Below, piece by piece: positions 1 to 8,227 of a DNA stretch of 8,227 bases. How positions within the stretch are numbered: the stretch's first letter is position 1; each line of letters begins with the position of its first letter. This DNA comes from an uncultured Sutterella sp. (lineage in GTDB: Bacteria > Pseudomonadota > Gammaproteobacteria > Burkholderiales > Burkholderiaceae_F): assembly GCA_900554675.1 (NCBI GenBank), contig USIM01000035.1, positions 1 to 8,227 of the forward strand, in the 5' to 3' direction. The notes beneath the pieces are model-generated. The model searched no databases. It was not told the origin of the DNA and worked only from the letters and a program-made list of their open reading frames with translations. A program made the position numbers and the translations under genes.

Positions 1-84
1 ATTATTCAAATGGTTATAAATTTATAAAAATATTAACTATCGGATTTTAAACAACAAATCTAAAAGCTGACGATTTGCAAATTT

Positions 85-105
85 TGTGGATAAGTCTGTT
101 GATAA
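85..105 (-). promoter_or_regulatory. Pair of DnaA-box-like sites
   Basis: Positions 85-93 read TGTGGATAA, the exact complement of the DnaA box TTATCCACA. Positions 97-105 read TGTTGATAA, which differs from it by one base. The two sites have the same orientation and start 12 bp apart, about one helical turn. The flanking stretch 1-60 is very AT-rich (10 G/C in 60 bases). This could be part of a replication origin or a DnaA-controlled promoter for yggU. Only two boxes are visible and neither dnaA nor rpmH is in the window, so origin function is unproven. Confidence 0.45.
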
Positions 106-127
106 TCCCCCAAACAGTACTTGTATT
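99..127 (+). promoter_or_regulatory. Weak candidate promoter for yggU
   Basis: A -35-like TTGATA at 99-104 is followed after 17 bp by TGTATT at 122-127. The -35 is close to consensus and the -10 is poor. The -35 would overlap the second DnaA-box-like site, so DnaA binding could affect it. No better pair was seen between 1 and 194. Confidence 0.2.
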
Positions 128-194
128 CGAGAAAGTGACGGTTCTTCGCTATCATTGGATGACGAAATTTATATTTATCAAGGAATAGTATTTA

Positions 195-488
195 ATGACT
201 CTCCCTGTCTGGCTTAGTGAAAAAGATCAAGACATCGTTTTGCGTCTTCATGCACAACCCGGTGCTAAGCGTACTTCTGTCGTCGGACTCTACGGAGATA
301 AGTTGAAGATTGCCATAGCAACCCCTCCGGTCGATGGCAAAGCCAATCAAGCGATTATCGCTTTCTTAGCCAAAACACTGGGCGTCTCAAAGTCAAAAAT
401 CTCCCTCATCAGTGGAGAGACAAGTCGAGAAAAAAGAATACGCATCCAAGGCATTACTGCCAATGAATGCGTAGCTAAGTTGCAATAA
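195..488 (+). CDS. DUF167 / YggU family protein
   Basis: A 97-residue protein of the DUF167 (UPF0235, YggU) family, small conserved proteins of unknown biochemical role. Family hallmarks are present in order: the QPGAKR motif near residues 21-26, VVGLYGDKLKI at about 29-39, the signature PPVDGKAN around 44-51, LGVSKSKI near 62-69, and SGETSREKRI near 73-82. The length is normal for the family. The ATG at 195 is supported by AAGGA at 180-184, about 10 nt upstream. The gene stands alone on the plus strand and converges on the usp gene, so it is not part of the atp operon. In other proteobacteria yggU often sits beside yggT, which is not seen here. The family assignment is confident; no function is inferred. 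Confidence 0.93.
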   Translation: MTLPVWLSEKDQDIVLRLHAQPGAKRTSVVGLYGDKLKIAIATPPVDGKANQAIIAFLAKTLGVSKSKISLISGETSREKRIRIQGITANECVAKLQ

Positions 489-493
489 ACCCA

Positions 494-525
494 GTCCCCA
501 AAAGCACTACTTGTTTTTTGAGGAC
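494..525. terminator. Possible bidirectional hairpin between yggU and usp
   Basis: GTCC at 494-497 pairs with GGAC at 522-525. After one mismatch, CAAAA (499-503) pairs with TTTTG (516-520). The hairpin lies in the 44-nt gap between two convergent genes, where terminators are expected. There is no clean U-tract after the stem on either strand and the loop is long, so this is tentative. Confidence 0.3.
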
Positions 526-532
526 AATGTCT

Positions 533-928
533 TTAACGCACAACCAAAACAGGACGGTCGATCTGAGCCAACGTTTTTTGAGTTTCGCTACCGATAATTA
601 AACTACCTAAGCTTCCCATACCGCGACTGCTCATAACAACGTAATCTACATCTTCGCGTTTAGCCAATTCCGTGATGCACATCCAAGGAGCCTGACCGTG
701 TTCAGCAATCACACGACACGGAACCTCTGCCTCTTTGGCAGCTTTGTAGATTTCACCGAGACGTTCTTGAATCTCTGACGGCTCACCAGCCAAACCATCT
801 GCAGGTGCTTCCCCCTTAACAGCCGTCATACCAATTAATTCAGCATTTAATGGTTTTGCAACTGCAATTGCCGTTTCAATCGCTTTACGACTCAATTCCG
901 TACCATCGGTACAAACCATAACTTTCAT
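533..928 (-). CDS. Universal stress protein (UspA family)
   Basis: A single-domain Usp protein of 131 residues with the Rossmann-like alpha/beta fold of this family. The N-terminus, KVMVCTDGTELSRKAI, carries the conserved Asp at residue 8. The C-terminal nucleotide-loop region runs from about 99 to 116 and ends in GS at 113-114; the protein closes with the typical RPVLVV strand. The ATP-binding Usp signature G-2x-G-9x-G-S/T is nearly complete (G103, then G113-S114), but its first Gly is Ser100, so ATP binding is likely rather than certain. I chose the ATG at 928 because GGAG lies 6 nt upstream; an in-frame ATG at 943 would add five residues and lacks this support. The gene follows the atp operon on the same strand but is separated by 197 nt and a strong terminator, so it is probably transcribed on its own. 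The specific stress it responds to cannot be read from sequence. Confidence 0.93.
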   Translation of the reverse strand: MKVMVCTDGTELSRKAIETAIAVAKPLNAELIGMTAVKGEAPADGLAGEPSEIQERLGEIYKAAKEAEVPCRVIAEHGQAPWMCITELAKREDVDYVVMSSRGMGSLGSLIIGSETQKTLAQIDRPVLVVR

Positions 929-969
929 AGACCACTCCAACAATATCGAATGTGTTTGTCAAATTAATA

Positions 970-995
970 CACTTCTCTTTCGTTTTAGAAAAGTG
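970..995 (-). other. Small stem-loop in the usp upstream region
   Basis: CACTT at 970-974 pairs with AAGTG at 991-995, and TCT (976-978) with AGA (987-989). The intervening pair is a G-U wobble in minus-strand RNA. The stem is about nine base pairs with an 8-nt loop, 42 nt or more before the usp start codon. It would lie in the 5' leader if transcription starts upstream of it. A GATAAT hexamer on the minus strand (1017-1022) is a possible -10, but no good -35 precedes it. Function unknown. Confidence 0.3.
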
Positions 996-1037
996 GATAC
1001 TTTTATCCTACAACGAATTATCTTGAAAGTGTACTGT

Positions 1038-1068
1038 TTTTCTACATATCTATTGATATGTCAGAAAA
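1038..1068. repeat. AT-rich inverted repeat upstream of usp
   Basis: ACATATC (1044-1050) and GATATGT (1055-1061) form a perfect 7-bp inverted repeat around TATT. It is extended by TTTTCT (1038-1043) pairing with AGAAAA (1063-1068), with one bulged base at 1062, making a 13-bp stem. It sits between the atp terminator and the usp gene. It could be an operator for usp control or a secondary hairpin; there is no U-tract, so it is not a typical terminator. Confidence 0.5.
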
Positions 1069-1079
1069 CTTTGGACGAT

Positions 1080-1109
1080 AAAAAAGGCAGATGAAACATC
1101 TGCCTTTTT
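1080..1109. terminator. Bidirectional intrinsic terminator ending the atp operon
   Basis: A perfect stem joins AAAAAGGCAGATG (1081-1093) and its complement (1097-1109) around an AAA loop. Read on the minus strand, the GC-containing part of the stem is followed by six Ts (1085-1080), a textbook Rho-independent terminator 17 nt past the atpC stop codon. On the plus strand it ends in five Ts and could also stop antisense reads entering the operon. Confidence 0.93.
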
Positions 1110-1125
1110 AAACGTCCATGAACGC

Positions 1126-1545
1126 TTAGTGATTGCGTTTGAGCTTTTCGATGGCGGCCAATTCGGCAGCCAAGACAGCCAATTCCGCATCGAGCTTAGC
1201 CAAATCGACTTCACTCGTTGCCTTGCTGCGAGCTTCGCGAGCTTCAGCAATTGCCTTTTCCGTCTTAGCGCGATCCATTTCTTCAGAACGAATAGCGGTA
1301 TCAGCTAAAACAGTAACAAGGTGCGGTTGCACTTCAATCACGCCACCCGCAACGAACACTTGTTTCACTTCTTTGGTTTCCGGGAGCGTAATACGCACAA
1401 AACCCGGCTTAATCAAAGAGATCAACGGAGTATGTTGAGGCAGGATACCCAATTCACCGCCTTCACCAGGAAGGGCAACGAACTCGGCATCACCAGAGAA
1501 GATTTGCTCTTCAGCGCTAACGACGTTAACCTTAATCGTAGACAT
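1126..1545 (-). CDS. atpC: ATP synthase F1 subunit epsilon
   Basis: The epsilon subunit sits on the F1 central stalk, contacts gamma and the c-ring, and inhibits ATP hydrolysis through its C-terminal helices. The product is 139 residues, a usual bacterial length. Residues 1-85 form the N-terminal beta-sandwich with the family motif [11 protein letters not shown] at 31-41. Residues 88-139 are Ala/Glu/Lys-rich and form the helical hairpin. I chose the ATG at 1545 because GGAG lies five nt upstream and the protein then starts [13 protein letters not shown] like its homologues; an in-frame start at 1572 would place its extra codons inside the intercistronic stem-loop. It is the last gene of the operon, followed by a strong terminator. 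Confidence 0.97.
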   Translation of the reverse strand: MSTIKVNVVSAEEQIFSGDAEFVALPGEGGELGILPQHTPLISLIKPGFVRITLPETKEVKQVFVAGGVIEVQPHLVTVLADTAIRSEEMDRAKTEKAIAEAREARSKATSEVDLAKLDAELAVLAAELAAIEKLKRNH

Positions 1546-1563
1546 AGTTGCTCCGTGGTCGTG

Positions 1564-1598
1564 TTTTGGCAAGGGAGATCACTCTCCCTTGGCCAAAA
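1564..1598 (-). ncRNA. 15-bp stem-loop in the atpD-atpC intercistronic gap
   Basis: Positions 1564-1578 pair with 1583-1598 around a TCAC loop. The stem has 15 base pairs and one bulged G (1591 or 1592). It starts three bases after the atpD stop codon and ends 18 nt before the atpC ATG. No U-tract follows on the minus strand, so it is not an ordinary terminator. It is likely an RNA-level element that stabilises the atpD 3' end or lowers atpC expression; this role is inferred. Confidence 0.65.
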
Positions 1599-1601
1599 TC
1601 A

Positions 1602-3904
<2,303 letters not shown>

Positions 3905-3935
3905 TTGGTCCCCTTTGGTGTTAATCGACTTCTAC

Positions 3936-5477
3936 TTAGTAGGCGCCGTTCTTCTTAAATTCAGTAACAACGTTCAAGAGGAGATCCTTGTCTTCAGCAA
4001 CAAGTTCCTTCTTCTCTTCGATACGTTGAACTAAGTCGGCGTGCTTTTCAGCGATGAAGTCACGCATGGCCTTTTCAAAGCGCAATGCATCCTTGACTTC
4101 GACATCGTCGTAAATGCCGTTTTCAACGCAGAACAAGACCAAAGCTTCTTCCCAAACTTGCAACGGTTGGTATTGCGGTTGCTTCATCAATTCAGTAACA
4201 ACCTTACCGCGTTCCAATTGCTTGCGAGTTGCTTCGTCCAAGTCAGAGGCGAATTGAGCGAAAGCGGCCAATTCACGGTATTGAGCCAAAGCCAAACGAA
4301 CGCCACCACCGAGCTTCTTAATAACCTTGGTTTGAGCGGCACCACCCACACGGGACACAGAGATACCCGGGTTGATAGCCGGACGAATACCAGCGTTAAA
4401 GAGGTCAGTTTCCAAGAAGATTTGACCGTCGGTAATAGAAATCACATTGGTCGGCACGAAAGCCGTAACGTCACCAGCTTGCGTTTCAATGATCGGCAAA
4501 GCGGTCATGGAGCCAGTCTTACCCTTAACAGCACCCTTCGTGAAACGTTCGACATAGGTCGGGTTCACGCGAGCAGCACGTTCCAACAAGCGGCTATGCA
4601 AGTAGAACACGTCACCAGGGTATGCTTCACGTCCAGGCGGACGGCGCAACAACAAGGAGATTTGACGATAGGCCCAAGCTTGCTTGGTCAAGTCATCATA
4701 AACAATCAAAGAATCTTGACCGCGGTCGCGGAAGTATTCGCCCATCGTTGCACCGGAGTACGGAGCGATGTATTGCAAAGCGGCAGATTCAGAAGCACTA
4801 GCAGCAACAATGATCGTGTAGTCCATTGCGCCGTGCTCTTCCAACTTGCGAACAACGTTGGCGATCGTAGAAGCCTTTTGACCAATAGCGACATAAACGC
4901 AAATAAGGTCTTTACCCTTTTGGTTGATGATCGTATCCAAAGCAACAGCGGTCTTACCCGTTTGACGGTCACCAATGATCAATTCACGTTGACCACGGCC
5001 GATCGGCACCATTGCGTCAATAGACTTCAAACCGGTTTGAACCGGTTGAGAAACAGATTGGCGATCGATAACACCAGGTGCGACCTTTTCAACGACGTCA
5101 AATTCGTCGGTGTCGATCGGACCCTTACCATCGATCGGTTGACCCAAAGCGTTGACCACGCGGCCAATCAACTTCGGACCAACGGGCACTTGGAGAATGC
5201 GACCCGTCGTCTTAACGACATCGCCTTCACTAATGTGCTCGTAGTTACCAAGAATAACTGCACCCACGGAATCACGTTCAAGGTTCAAAGCCAAACCATA
5301 CGTGCTGTTGGGGAATTCCAACATTTCGCCTTGCATCACGTCAGAAAGACCGTGAACGCGGCAAATACCGTCGGTAACAGAAACCACGGTACCTTGGGTG
5401 CGAAGATCAGCGGAGACCCCAAGGCCTTCGATGCGCTTTTTCAGCAATTCGCTGATTTCACTAGGATTGAGTTGCAT
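3936..5477 (-). CDS. atpA: ATP synthase F1 subunit alpha
   Basis: Alpha alternates with beta in the F1 hexamer and supplies the non-catalytic nucleotide sites plus the arginine finger. The product is 513 residues, the same length as many proteobacterial alphas. Walker A reads GDRQTGKT at 169-176. The arginine finger is Arg376 in the SRVGGAAQ segment. The N-terminal beta-barrel covers about 1-95 and the C-terminal helical domain about 380-513. The [10 protein letters not shown] segment (263-272) carries the Trp common in betaproteobacteria. The ATG at 5477 is preceded by GGAG nine nt upstream, in the 18-nt gap after atpH. A 588-codon open frame on the plus strand across this gene is a shadow. 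Intact. Confidence 0.99.
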   Translation of the reverse strand: MQLNPSEISELLKKRIEGLGVSADLRTQGTVVSVTDGICRVHGLSDVMQGEMLEFPNSTYGLALNLERDSVGAVILGNYEHISEGDVVKTTGRILQVPVGPKLIGRVVNALGQPIDGKGPIDTDEFDVVEKVAPGVIDRQSVSQPVQTGLKSIDAMVPIGRGQRELIIGDRQTGKTAVALDTIINQKGKDLICVYVAIGQKASTIANVVRKLEEHGAMDYTIIVAASASESAALQYIAPYSGATMGEYFRDRGQDSLIVYDDLTKQAWAYRQISLLLRRPPGREAYPGDVFYLHSRLLERAARVNPTYVERFTKGAVKGKTGSMTALPIIETQAGDVTAFVPTNVISITDGQIFLETDLFNAGIRPAINPGISVSRVGGAAQTKVIKKLGGGVRLALAQYRELAAFAQFASDLDEATRKQLERGKVVTELMKQPQYQPLQVWEEALVLFCVENGIYDDVEVKDALRFEKAMRDFIAEKHADLVQRIEEKKELVAEDKDLLLNVVTEFKKNGAY

Positions 5478-5495
5478 TTCTTACAGCTCCGAAAT

Positions 5496-6047
5496 TTATG
5501 CGGTGAGTGCCTCTTGCATTTGAGCAAGGCGCGTTTGAATCGATCCGTCAAGCGTCTTATCGCCGACTTTCACACGGACACCACCGATCAAACCTTCATT
5601 AATGGTCACGATCGGCGTCAACTTAAGTCCAGGAAAACGGCTTCCAAGAGCGGAGACCAAGGCATTGACTTCTGCATCACTCATCGGGAATGCAGATTCA
5701 ATGTACGCGTCTGCGACACCTTCGGATTGGTTTTTAAGTTCGCGGAATTGACGTGCGATTTCCGGCACAGCTTCCAAGCGACCGTTCTCAACGACCACCT
5801 TCAATAAATTAGCGGCCTCTGCGGGCACTTCTTGACCGATGGTGGTCAAAATCAACTCACAGATTTGCTCAGAACTGACCTTCGGTTCCCCAATGAGGGA
5901 AAGGAGTTCAGGAGCGGTCACCACTTGGGCAATACCATCCATAACAGCAGCCAAATCGGCAGCTTCCTTAGGTCCCTTTTTAGCGTCACGCAAAGCTAAC
6001 AAAAGAGCTTGCGCGTAGGGACGGGCAATCGTCGAAAGTTCAGCCAT
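5496..6047 (-). CDS. atpH: ATP synthase F1 subunit delta
   Basis: Delta (the OSCP homologue) caps F1 and binds the C-terminus of the b stalk, holding the stator. The product is 183 residues, close to the family norm. It opens with the typical AELSTIARPYAQAL. Residues about 1-105 form the helical N-terminal domain. The conserved C-terminal segment EGLIGGVRVKVGDKTLDGSI lies at 151-170. I chose the ATG at 6047, two nt after the atpF stop; an in-frame TTG at 6053 is possible but would add only two non-conserved residues. There is no strong SD, so initiation probably relies on coupling to atpF translation. Intact. Confidence 0.97.
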   Translation of the reverse strand: MAELSTIARPYAQALLLALRDAKKGPKEAADLAAVMDGIAQVVTAPELLSLIGEPKVSSEQICELILTTIGQEVPAEAANLLKVVVENGRLEAVPEIARQFRELKNQSEGVADAYIESAFPMSDAEVNALVSALGSRFPGLKLTPIVTINEGLIGGVRVKVGDKTLDGSIQTRLAQMQEALTA

Positions 6048-6049
6048 AA

Positions 6050-6520
6050 TCAAAGCTTAGCCTTCAATTGTTCAAGCATGTCTGCGTGAACTTTAGTGTC
6101 AACCTCGCGACGAAGGATTTGTTCAGCACCAGCGACAGCCAAGCGAGCAACTTCTGCACGCAATTGCTCACGAACGCGTTGAGCTTCTTGAGCAACTTCA
6201 GCCTTAGCAGATTCGATAATGCGATCTGCCTCGACTTGAGCTTGAGCCTTAGCTTCTTCAACGATCGTTTGACCGCGCTTTTCGCTGTCATTGACGATAC
6301 CCAAAGCTTGAGCACGAGCTTCAGCCTTAATAGCTTGAACTTCCTTTTGGGCTTCCGCTAAGGCCATTTCACCTTTATCGGCAGCAGCCAAACCTCCGTC
6401 AATCTTCTTTTGTCGCTCTTCGATTGCTCGAATGAGCGGCGGCCAAATGTACTTCATGGTGACCCAAGCACCAAAGAAGAACACGGCCATCTGTACAAAC
6501 AGAGAAGCATTGATGTTCAT
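6050..6520 (-). CDS. atpF: ATP synthase Fo subunit b
   Basis: Subunit b forms the peripheral stator stalk as a dimer, anchored in the membrane and reaching up to delta. The product is 156 residues, matching the E. coli length. A single N-terminal membrane helix covers about 5-26. It is followed by PPLIRAIEERQKKI with the conserved Arg36. A long Ala/Glu/Lys/Gln-rich coiled coil runs from about 40 to 130, and the delta-binding end (QILRREVD and after) covers 134-156. The ATG at 6520 has a weak GGGG SD about eight nt upstream. The 90-nt gap from atpE contains two stem-loops, which may separate expression of c from that of b. Intact. Confidence 0.98.
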   Translation of the reverse strand: MNINASLFVQMAVFFFGAWVTMKYIWPPLIRAIEERQKKIDGGLAAADKGEMALAEAQKEVQAIKAEARAQALGIVNDSEKRGQTIVEEAKAQAQVEADRIIESAKAEVAQEAQRVREQLRAEVARLAVAGAEQILRREVDTKVHADMLEQLKAKL

Positions 6521-6545
6521 TATTTGAACCCCGTTAAGTCAATCA

Positions 6546-6571
6546 GCACGCTCACCACCCTTGGTGAGTGC
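6546..6571 (-). ncRNA. GC-rich stem-loop between atpE and atpF
   Basis: GCAC (6546-6549) pairs with GTGC (6568-6571), and TCACC (6552-6556) with GGTGA (6563-6567). There is a two-base bulge (6550-6551) and a six-base loop. No U-tract follows on the minus strand. With the neighbouring hairpin at 6585-6613 it probably protects the 3' end of an atpE-containing transcript or slows read-through into atpF; this role is inferred. Confidence 0.55.
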
Positions 6572-6584
6572 TAATTAACGCCGT

Positions 6585-6610
6585 TAATAAAAGAGTTTTT
6601 AAAGCTTTTA

Positions 6611-6613
<3 letters not shown>
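6585..6613 (-). ncRNA. AT-rich stem-loop containing the atpE stop codon
   Basis: TAATAAAAG (6585-6593) and CTTTTATTA (6605-6613) are perfect 9-base complements with an 11-nt loop. On the minus strand the left arm begins with the atpE stop codon TAA. The right arm is U-rich, so it may act as a weak terminator or as an RNA-stability element. Ribosomes finishing atpE would melt its base. Confidence 0.5.
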
Positions 6614-6922
<309 letters not shown>

Positions 6923-7727
6923 TTAGTGACCTTCATGAGCTTGACCAATGTAAACCAAGGTCAACATCATCATGATGAAAGCTTGTAAGATCACGATCAA
7001 CACGTGGAAGAGCCACCAGCAGATCCCTGCCACAGCGTGACCAAACACACCAAAGAGACTCAAGCCGTAAGAGTGCGATCAAGAAAAAGACTAATTCCCC
7101 TGCATACATATTACCAAACAACCGCATGCCCAAAGAGACACACTTAGCGGCATATTCGATAAGATTTAATGCGAAATTAAACGGCCAAAGCAACGGGTTG
7201 GAGCCAAACGGTGCCGTGAAGAGTTCACGACCGAAACCACCAAACCCCTTGATTTTAATACCGTAATAAATCATAAGGAGAAGCACGCCCATAGAAATAC
7301 CCATCGTGCCGTTCAAGTCGGCCGTCGGGAGCGGACGCAAATAATGAATGCCCATCCAAGCAGCGATCGTCGGTAACAAATCTACCGGGATCAAGTCGAT
7401 AGCATTCATCAACACAACCCAAACAAACACCGTCAAAGCCAAAGGAGCGATAAAGGTACGATCCCCATGGACAATTGACTTAGCTTGTTCGTCAACAAAT
7501 TCAACCAGCATTTCGACGGCACATTGCCATTTACCCGGAACGCCAGACGTGGCCTTACACGCACCCTTGTACAACAAGAAGAGCGTTAAAGCCATGATCA
7601 GAATTGAAAACGTGATCGTGTCAATATTAATCACTGACATATCGACAATGCTCGATTGTGCAGTGGAAGACAAATGCTTCAAGTGGTGAGTAATATACTC
7701 GGTAGCGGTGAGAGCTTCAGCTGCCAT
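6923..7727 (-). CDS. atpB: ATP synthase Fo subunit a, with an apparent single-base frameshift
   Basis: Subunit a forms the two proton half-channels against the c-ring. From the ATG at 7727 the frame gives 220 well-conserved residues, including membrane helices, [12 protein letters not shown] (108-119) and the essential Arg202 in [14 protein letters not shown]. After LVFFLIALL the frame runs into unrelated sequence and stops near 6933. Skipping one base at about 7067 restores the expected C-terminus, with His241 and Gln248 (equivalents of E. coli H245 and Q252) and the ending [10 protein letters not shown], stopping at 6923. The corrected protein is 267 residues, normal for the family. As written, the last helix is lost and the product should not work. 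An upstream in-frame ATG at 7763 overlaps atpI and is less likely. This is sequencing error or a recent mutation; identity is certain, status is not. Confidence 0.92.
7060..7075 (-). other. Frameshift site in atpB (one extra base)
   Basis: On the minus strand the codons CTC TTA CGG CTT GAG give LLRLE, whereas dropping one base near 7067 gives CTC TTA GGC TTG AGT (LLGLS) and joins two conserved halves. The open reading length from 7727 to 6923 is 805 nt, one more than a multiple of three. The site is not a homopolymer and no slippery heptamer is visible. Confidence 0.85.
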
Positions 7728-7729
7728 GT

Positions 7730-8061
7730 TTATTCTCGGGTTAGAAGTCCCAAAAAGGAACAATTCAAGACCACAATCATTGTAATAATCATTGCGGGCC
7801 AGACTAAGTCCTTATACAGCATCACAATTAACACTAACAAAAGTGCCATTGCAATGAGTTTAATGAACTCGCCAATTAAGAAGAACAACGGTGAAGATGA
7901 GGGACTTAATTTGCCTAATTCGCCGCAAATAATGCGTTCGGCACAGAACAAGCTAAGCCTGTTAATAATGCAGAAACAGCCACACTTTCTCCCCAAAAGA
8001 GGGCAGAAACTGCAGCAACTCCTAATGTGGCAAAGATTTGTAGTAAAACGATTTTGCTCAT
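7730..8061 (-). CDS. atpI: ATP synthase assembly protein AtpI, with an apparent single-base frameshift
   Basis: AtpI is a small membrane protein that helps assemble the c-ring or Fo and is the usual first gene of the operon. From the ATG at 8061 the frame reads [14 protein letters not shown] through [18 protein letters not shown], the family's N-terminal pattern, then hits TAG at 7915-7917 after 48 codons. The rest continues in another frame: [31 protein letters not shown] and FLGLL, typical of the C-terminal two helices, ending at 7730. The span is 332 nt, so one missing base would restore a 110-residue protein of normal size. The stop lies two nt before the atpB ATG. No convincing SD precedes the start. 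In the C-terminal frame an ATG at 7996 gives an 88-codon reading whose first residues are not family-like. Confidence 0.85.
7895..7926 (-). other. Frameshift region in atpI (one base missing)
   Basis: PNALFA, conserved in AtpI, is encoded just before 7924 in the starting frame, and LFFLIGEF after about 7890 in the other frame. One base must be missing between them for a continuous protein. The stretch contains no long homopolymer. No -1 slippery heptamer is seen before the TAG at 7915-7917. Confidence 0.75.
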
Positions 8062-8103
8062 TTTTATAGTAAAGCCGCCTCTACAAACCCGTCATTACGG
8101 CGA

Positions 8104-8132
8104 ATTATACGTTACGTTACCTATATAAACAA
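8104..8132 (-). promoter_or_regulatory. Sigma70-type promoter of the atp operon
   Basis: On the minus strand a perfect -10 TATAAT (8109-8104) follows a -35 TTGTTT (8132-8127) with an ideal 17-bp spacer. Transcription would start near 8097, leaving a leader of about 35 nt before the atpI ATG at 8061. The -35 matches only the first three consensus bases, so an activator or the upstream AT-rich DNA may help. Confidence 0.7.
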
Positions 8133-8167
8133 GGGTTTACACTAATGTTTTTGTAGCGTAAACCCTT
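8131..8167. terminator. Strong hairpin just upstream of the atp promoter
   Basis: AAGGGTTTAC (8131-8140) and GTAAACCCTT (8158-8167) are a perfect 10-bp inverted repeat, extended by CTA/TAG (8142-8144 with 8154-8156) past one mismatch. On the minus strand it is followed by GTTTATAT, a poor U-tract, so it may terminate an upstream gene outside the window. It also touches the -35 element, so it could instead be an operator. I cannot decide between these. Confidence 0.5.
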
Positions 8168-8191
8168 AGTCCAAAAGAACACTTTTTTCTT

Positions 8192-8219
8192 ACTAATTTC
8201 AATTAGTTAATCAAATTGA
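8192..8219. repeat. Overlapping AT-rich palindromes upstream of atpI
   Basis: ACTAATT and AATTAGT (8192-8198 and 8201-8207) form an inverted repeat with a two-base centre. TCAATT and AATTGA (8199-8204 and 8214-8219) form a second that overlaps it. They lie about 60-110 bp upstream of the -10. They could be a regulator site or an AT-rich upstream element, or chance in AT-rich DNA. No gene is recognisable between 8062 and the window end. Confidence 0.35.
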
Positions 8220-8227
8220 CCAAAATG

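Noticed and set aside
60..155. 31-codon open frame on the minus strand upstream of yggU
   Set aside because: No SD, no recognisable protein, and it runs through the DnaA-box-like sites. Expected by chance.
4041..5807. 588-codon open frame on the plus strand across atpA and atpH
   Set aside because: It is antisense to the fully conserved alpha and delta genes, has low-complexity His/Thr/Asn/Arg-rich content, and has no recognisable domain or SD. It is a codon-usage shadow.
7060..7075. Programmed +1 frameshift in atpB
   Set aside because: No Ty1- or prfB-like signal, no adjacent stop codon and no SD-like stimulator are visible. No recoded atpB is known to me.
7905..7930. Programmed -1 frameshift in atpI before the TAG
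   Set aside because: The codons GCG GCG AAT TAG do not form an X XXY YYZ slippery heptamer and there is no A or T run for transcriptional slippage.
8192..8227. Possible gene ends or starts at the right edge (a minus-strand tail ending in TAA, a plus-strand ATG at 8225)
   Set aside because: Too short to identify, with no SD for the ATG and no recognisable C-terminus in any minus-strand frame.

Overview
The window holds a complete bacterial F1Fo ATP synthase operon on the minus strand. Its order is the classic atpI-atpB-atpE-atpF-atpH-atpA-atpG-atpD-atpC, running from about 8061 down to 1126. Downstream lie a small universal stress protein gene on the same strand and a DUF167/YggU gene on the plus strand. 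Subunit sequences such as beta DELAPEDKL, alpha [10 protein letters not shown] and the gamma and b subunits look betaproteobacterial. Moderate GC with AT-rich spacers would suit a Burkholderiales gut lineage such as Sutterellaceae, but that family-level guess is inference.

Layout, left to right: 1-194 is an AT-rich leader with two DnaA-box-like sites. yggU (195-488, +) and usp (533-928, -) converge. Positions 929-1125 hold the usp upstream region, an AT-rich palindrome and a very clear bidirectional intrinsic terminator (1080-1109) that ends the atp operon. Next come atpC, atpD, atpG, atpA, atpH, atpF, atpE, atpB and atpI. Positions 8062-8227 contain a sigma70-type promoter reading into atpI, a strong hairpin just upstream of it, and an AT-rich palindromic tract.

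The F1 genes (alpha, beta, gamma, delta, epsilon) and the stalk and ring genes (b, c) look intact, with full-length products and all key residues. The promoter-proximal genes atpI and atpB each read as frameshifted by a single base. In atpB one extra base near 7067 removes the essential C-terminal helix. In atpI one base is missing near 7917. Elsewhere both genes are well conserved in the appropriate frames, so the choice is between sequencing or assembly error and very recent mutation. Neither site looks like a programmed frameshift.

Spacing between genes is tight (2-56 nt), with SD sites in or next to the preceding stop codon at several junctions. The exceptions carry RNA signals consistent with tuning subunit stoichiometry: a U-rich leader before atpE, two stem-loops between atpE and atpF, and a 15-bp stem-loop between atpD and atpC. 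I found no clear novel multi-gene system. The best leads are the paired frameshifts, the intercistronic RNA structures and the DnaA-box pair beside an AT-rich tract.
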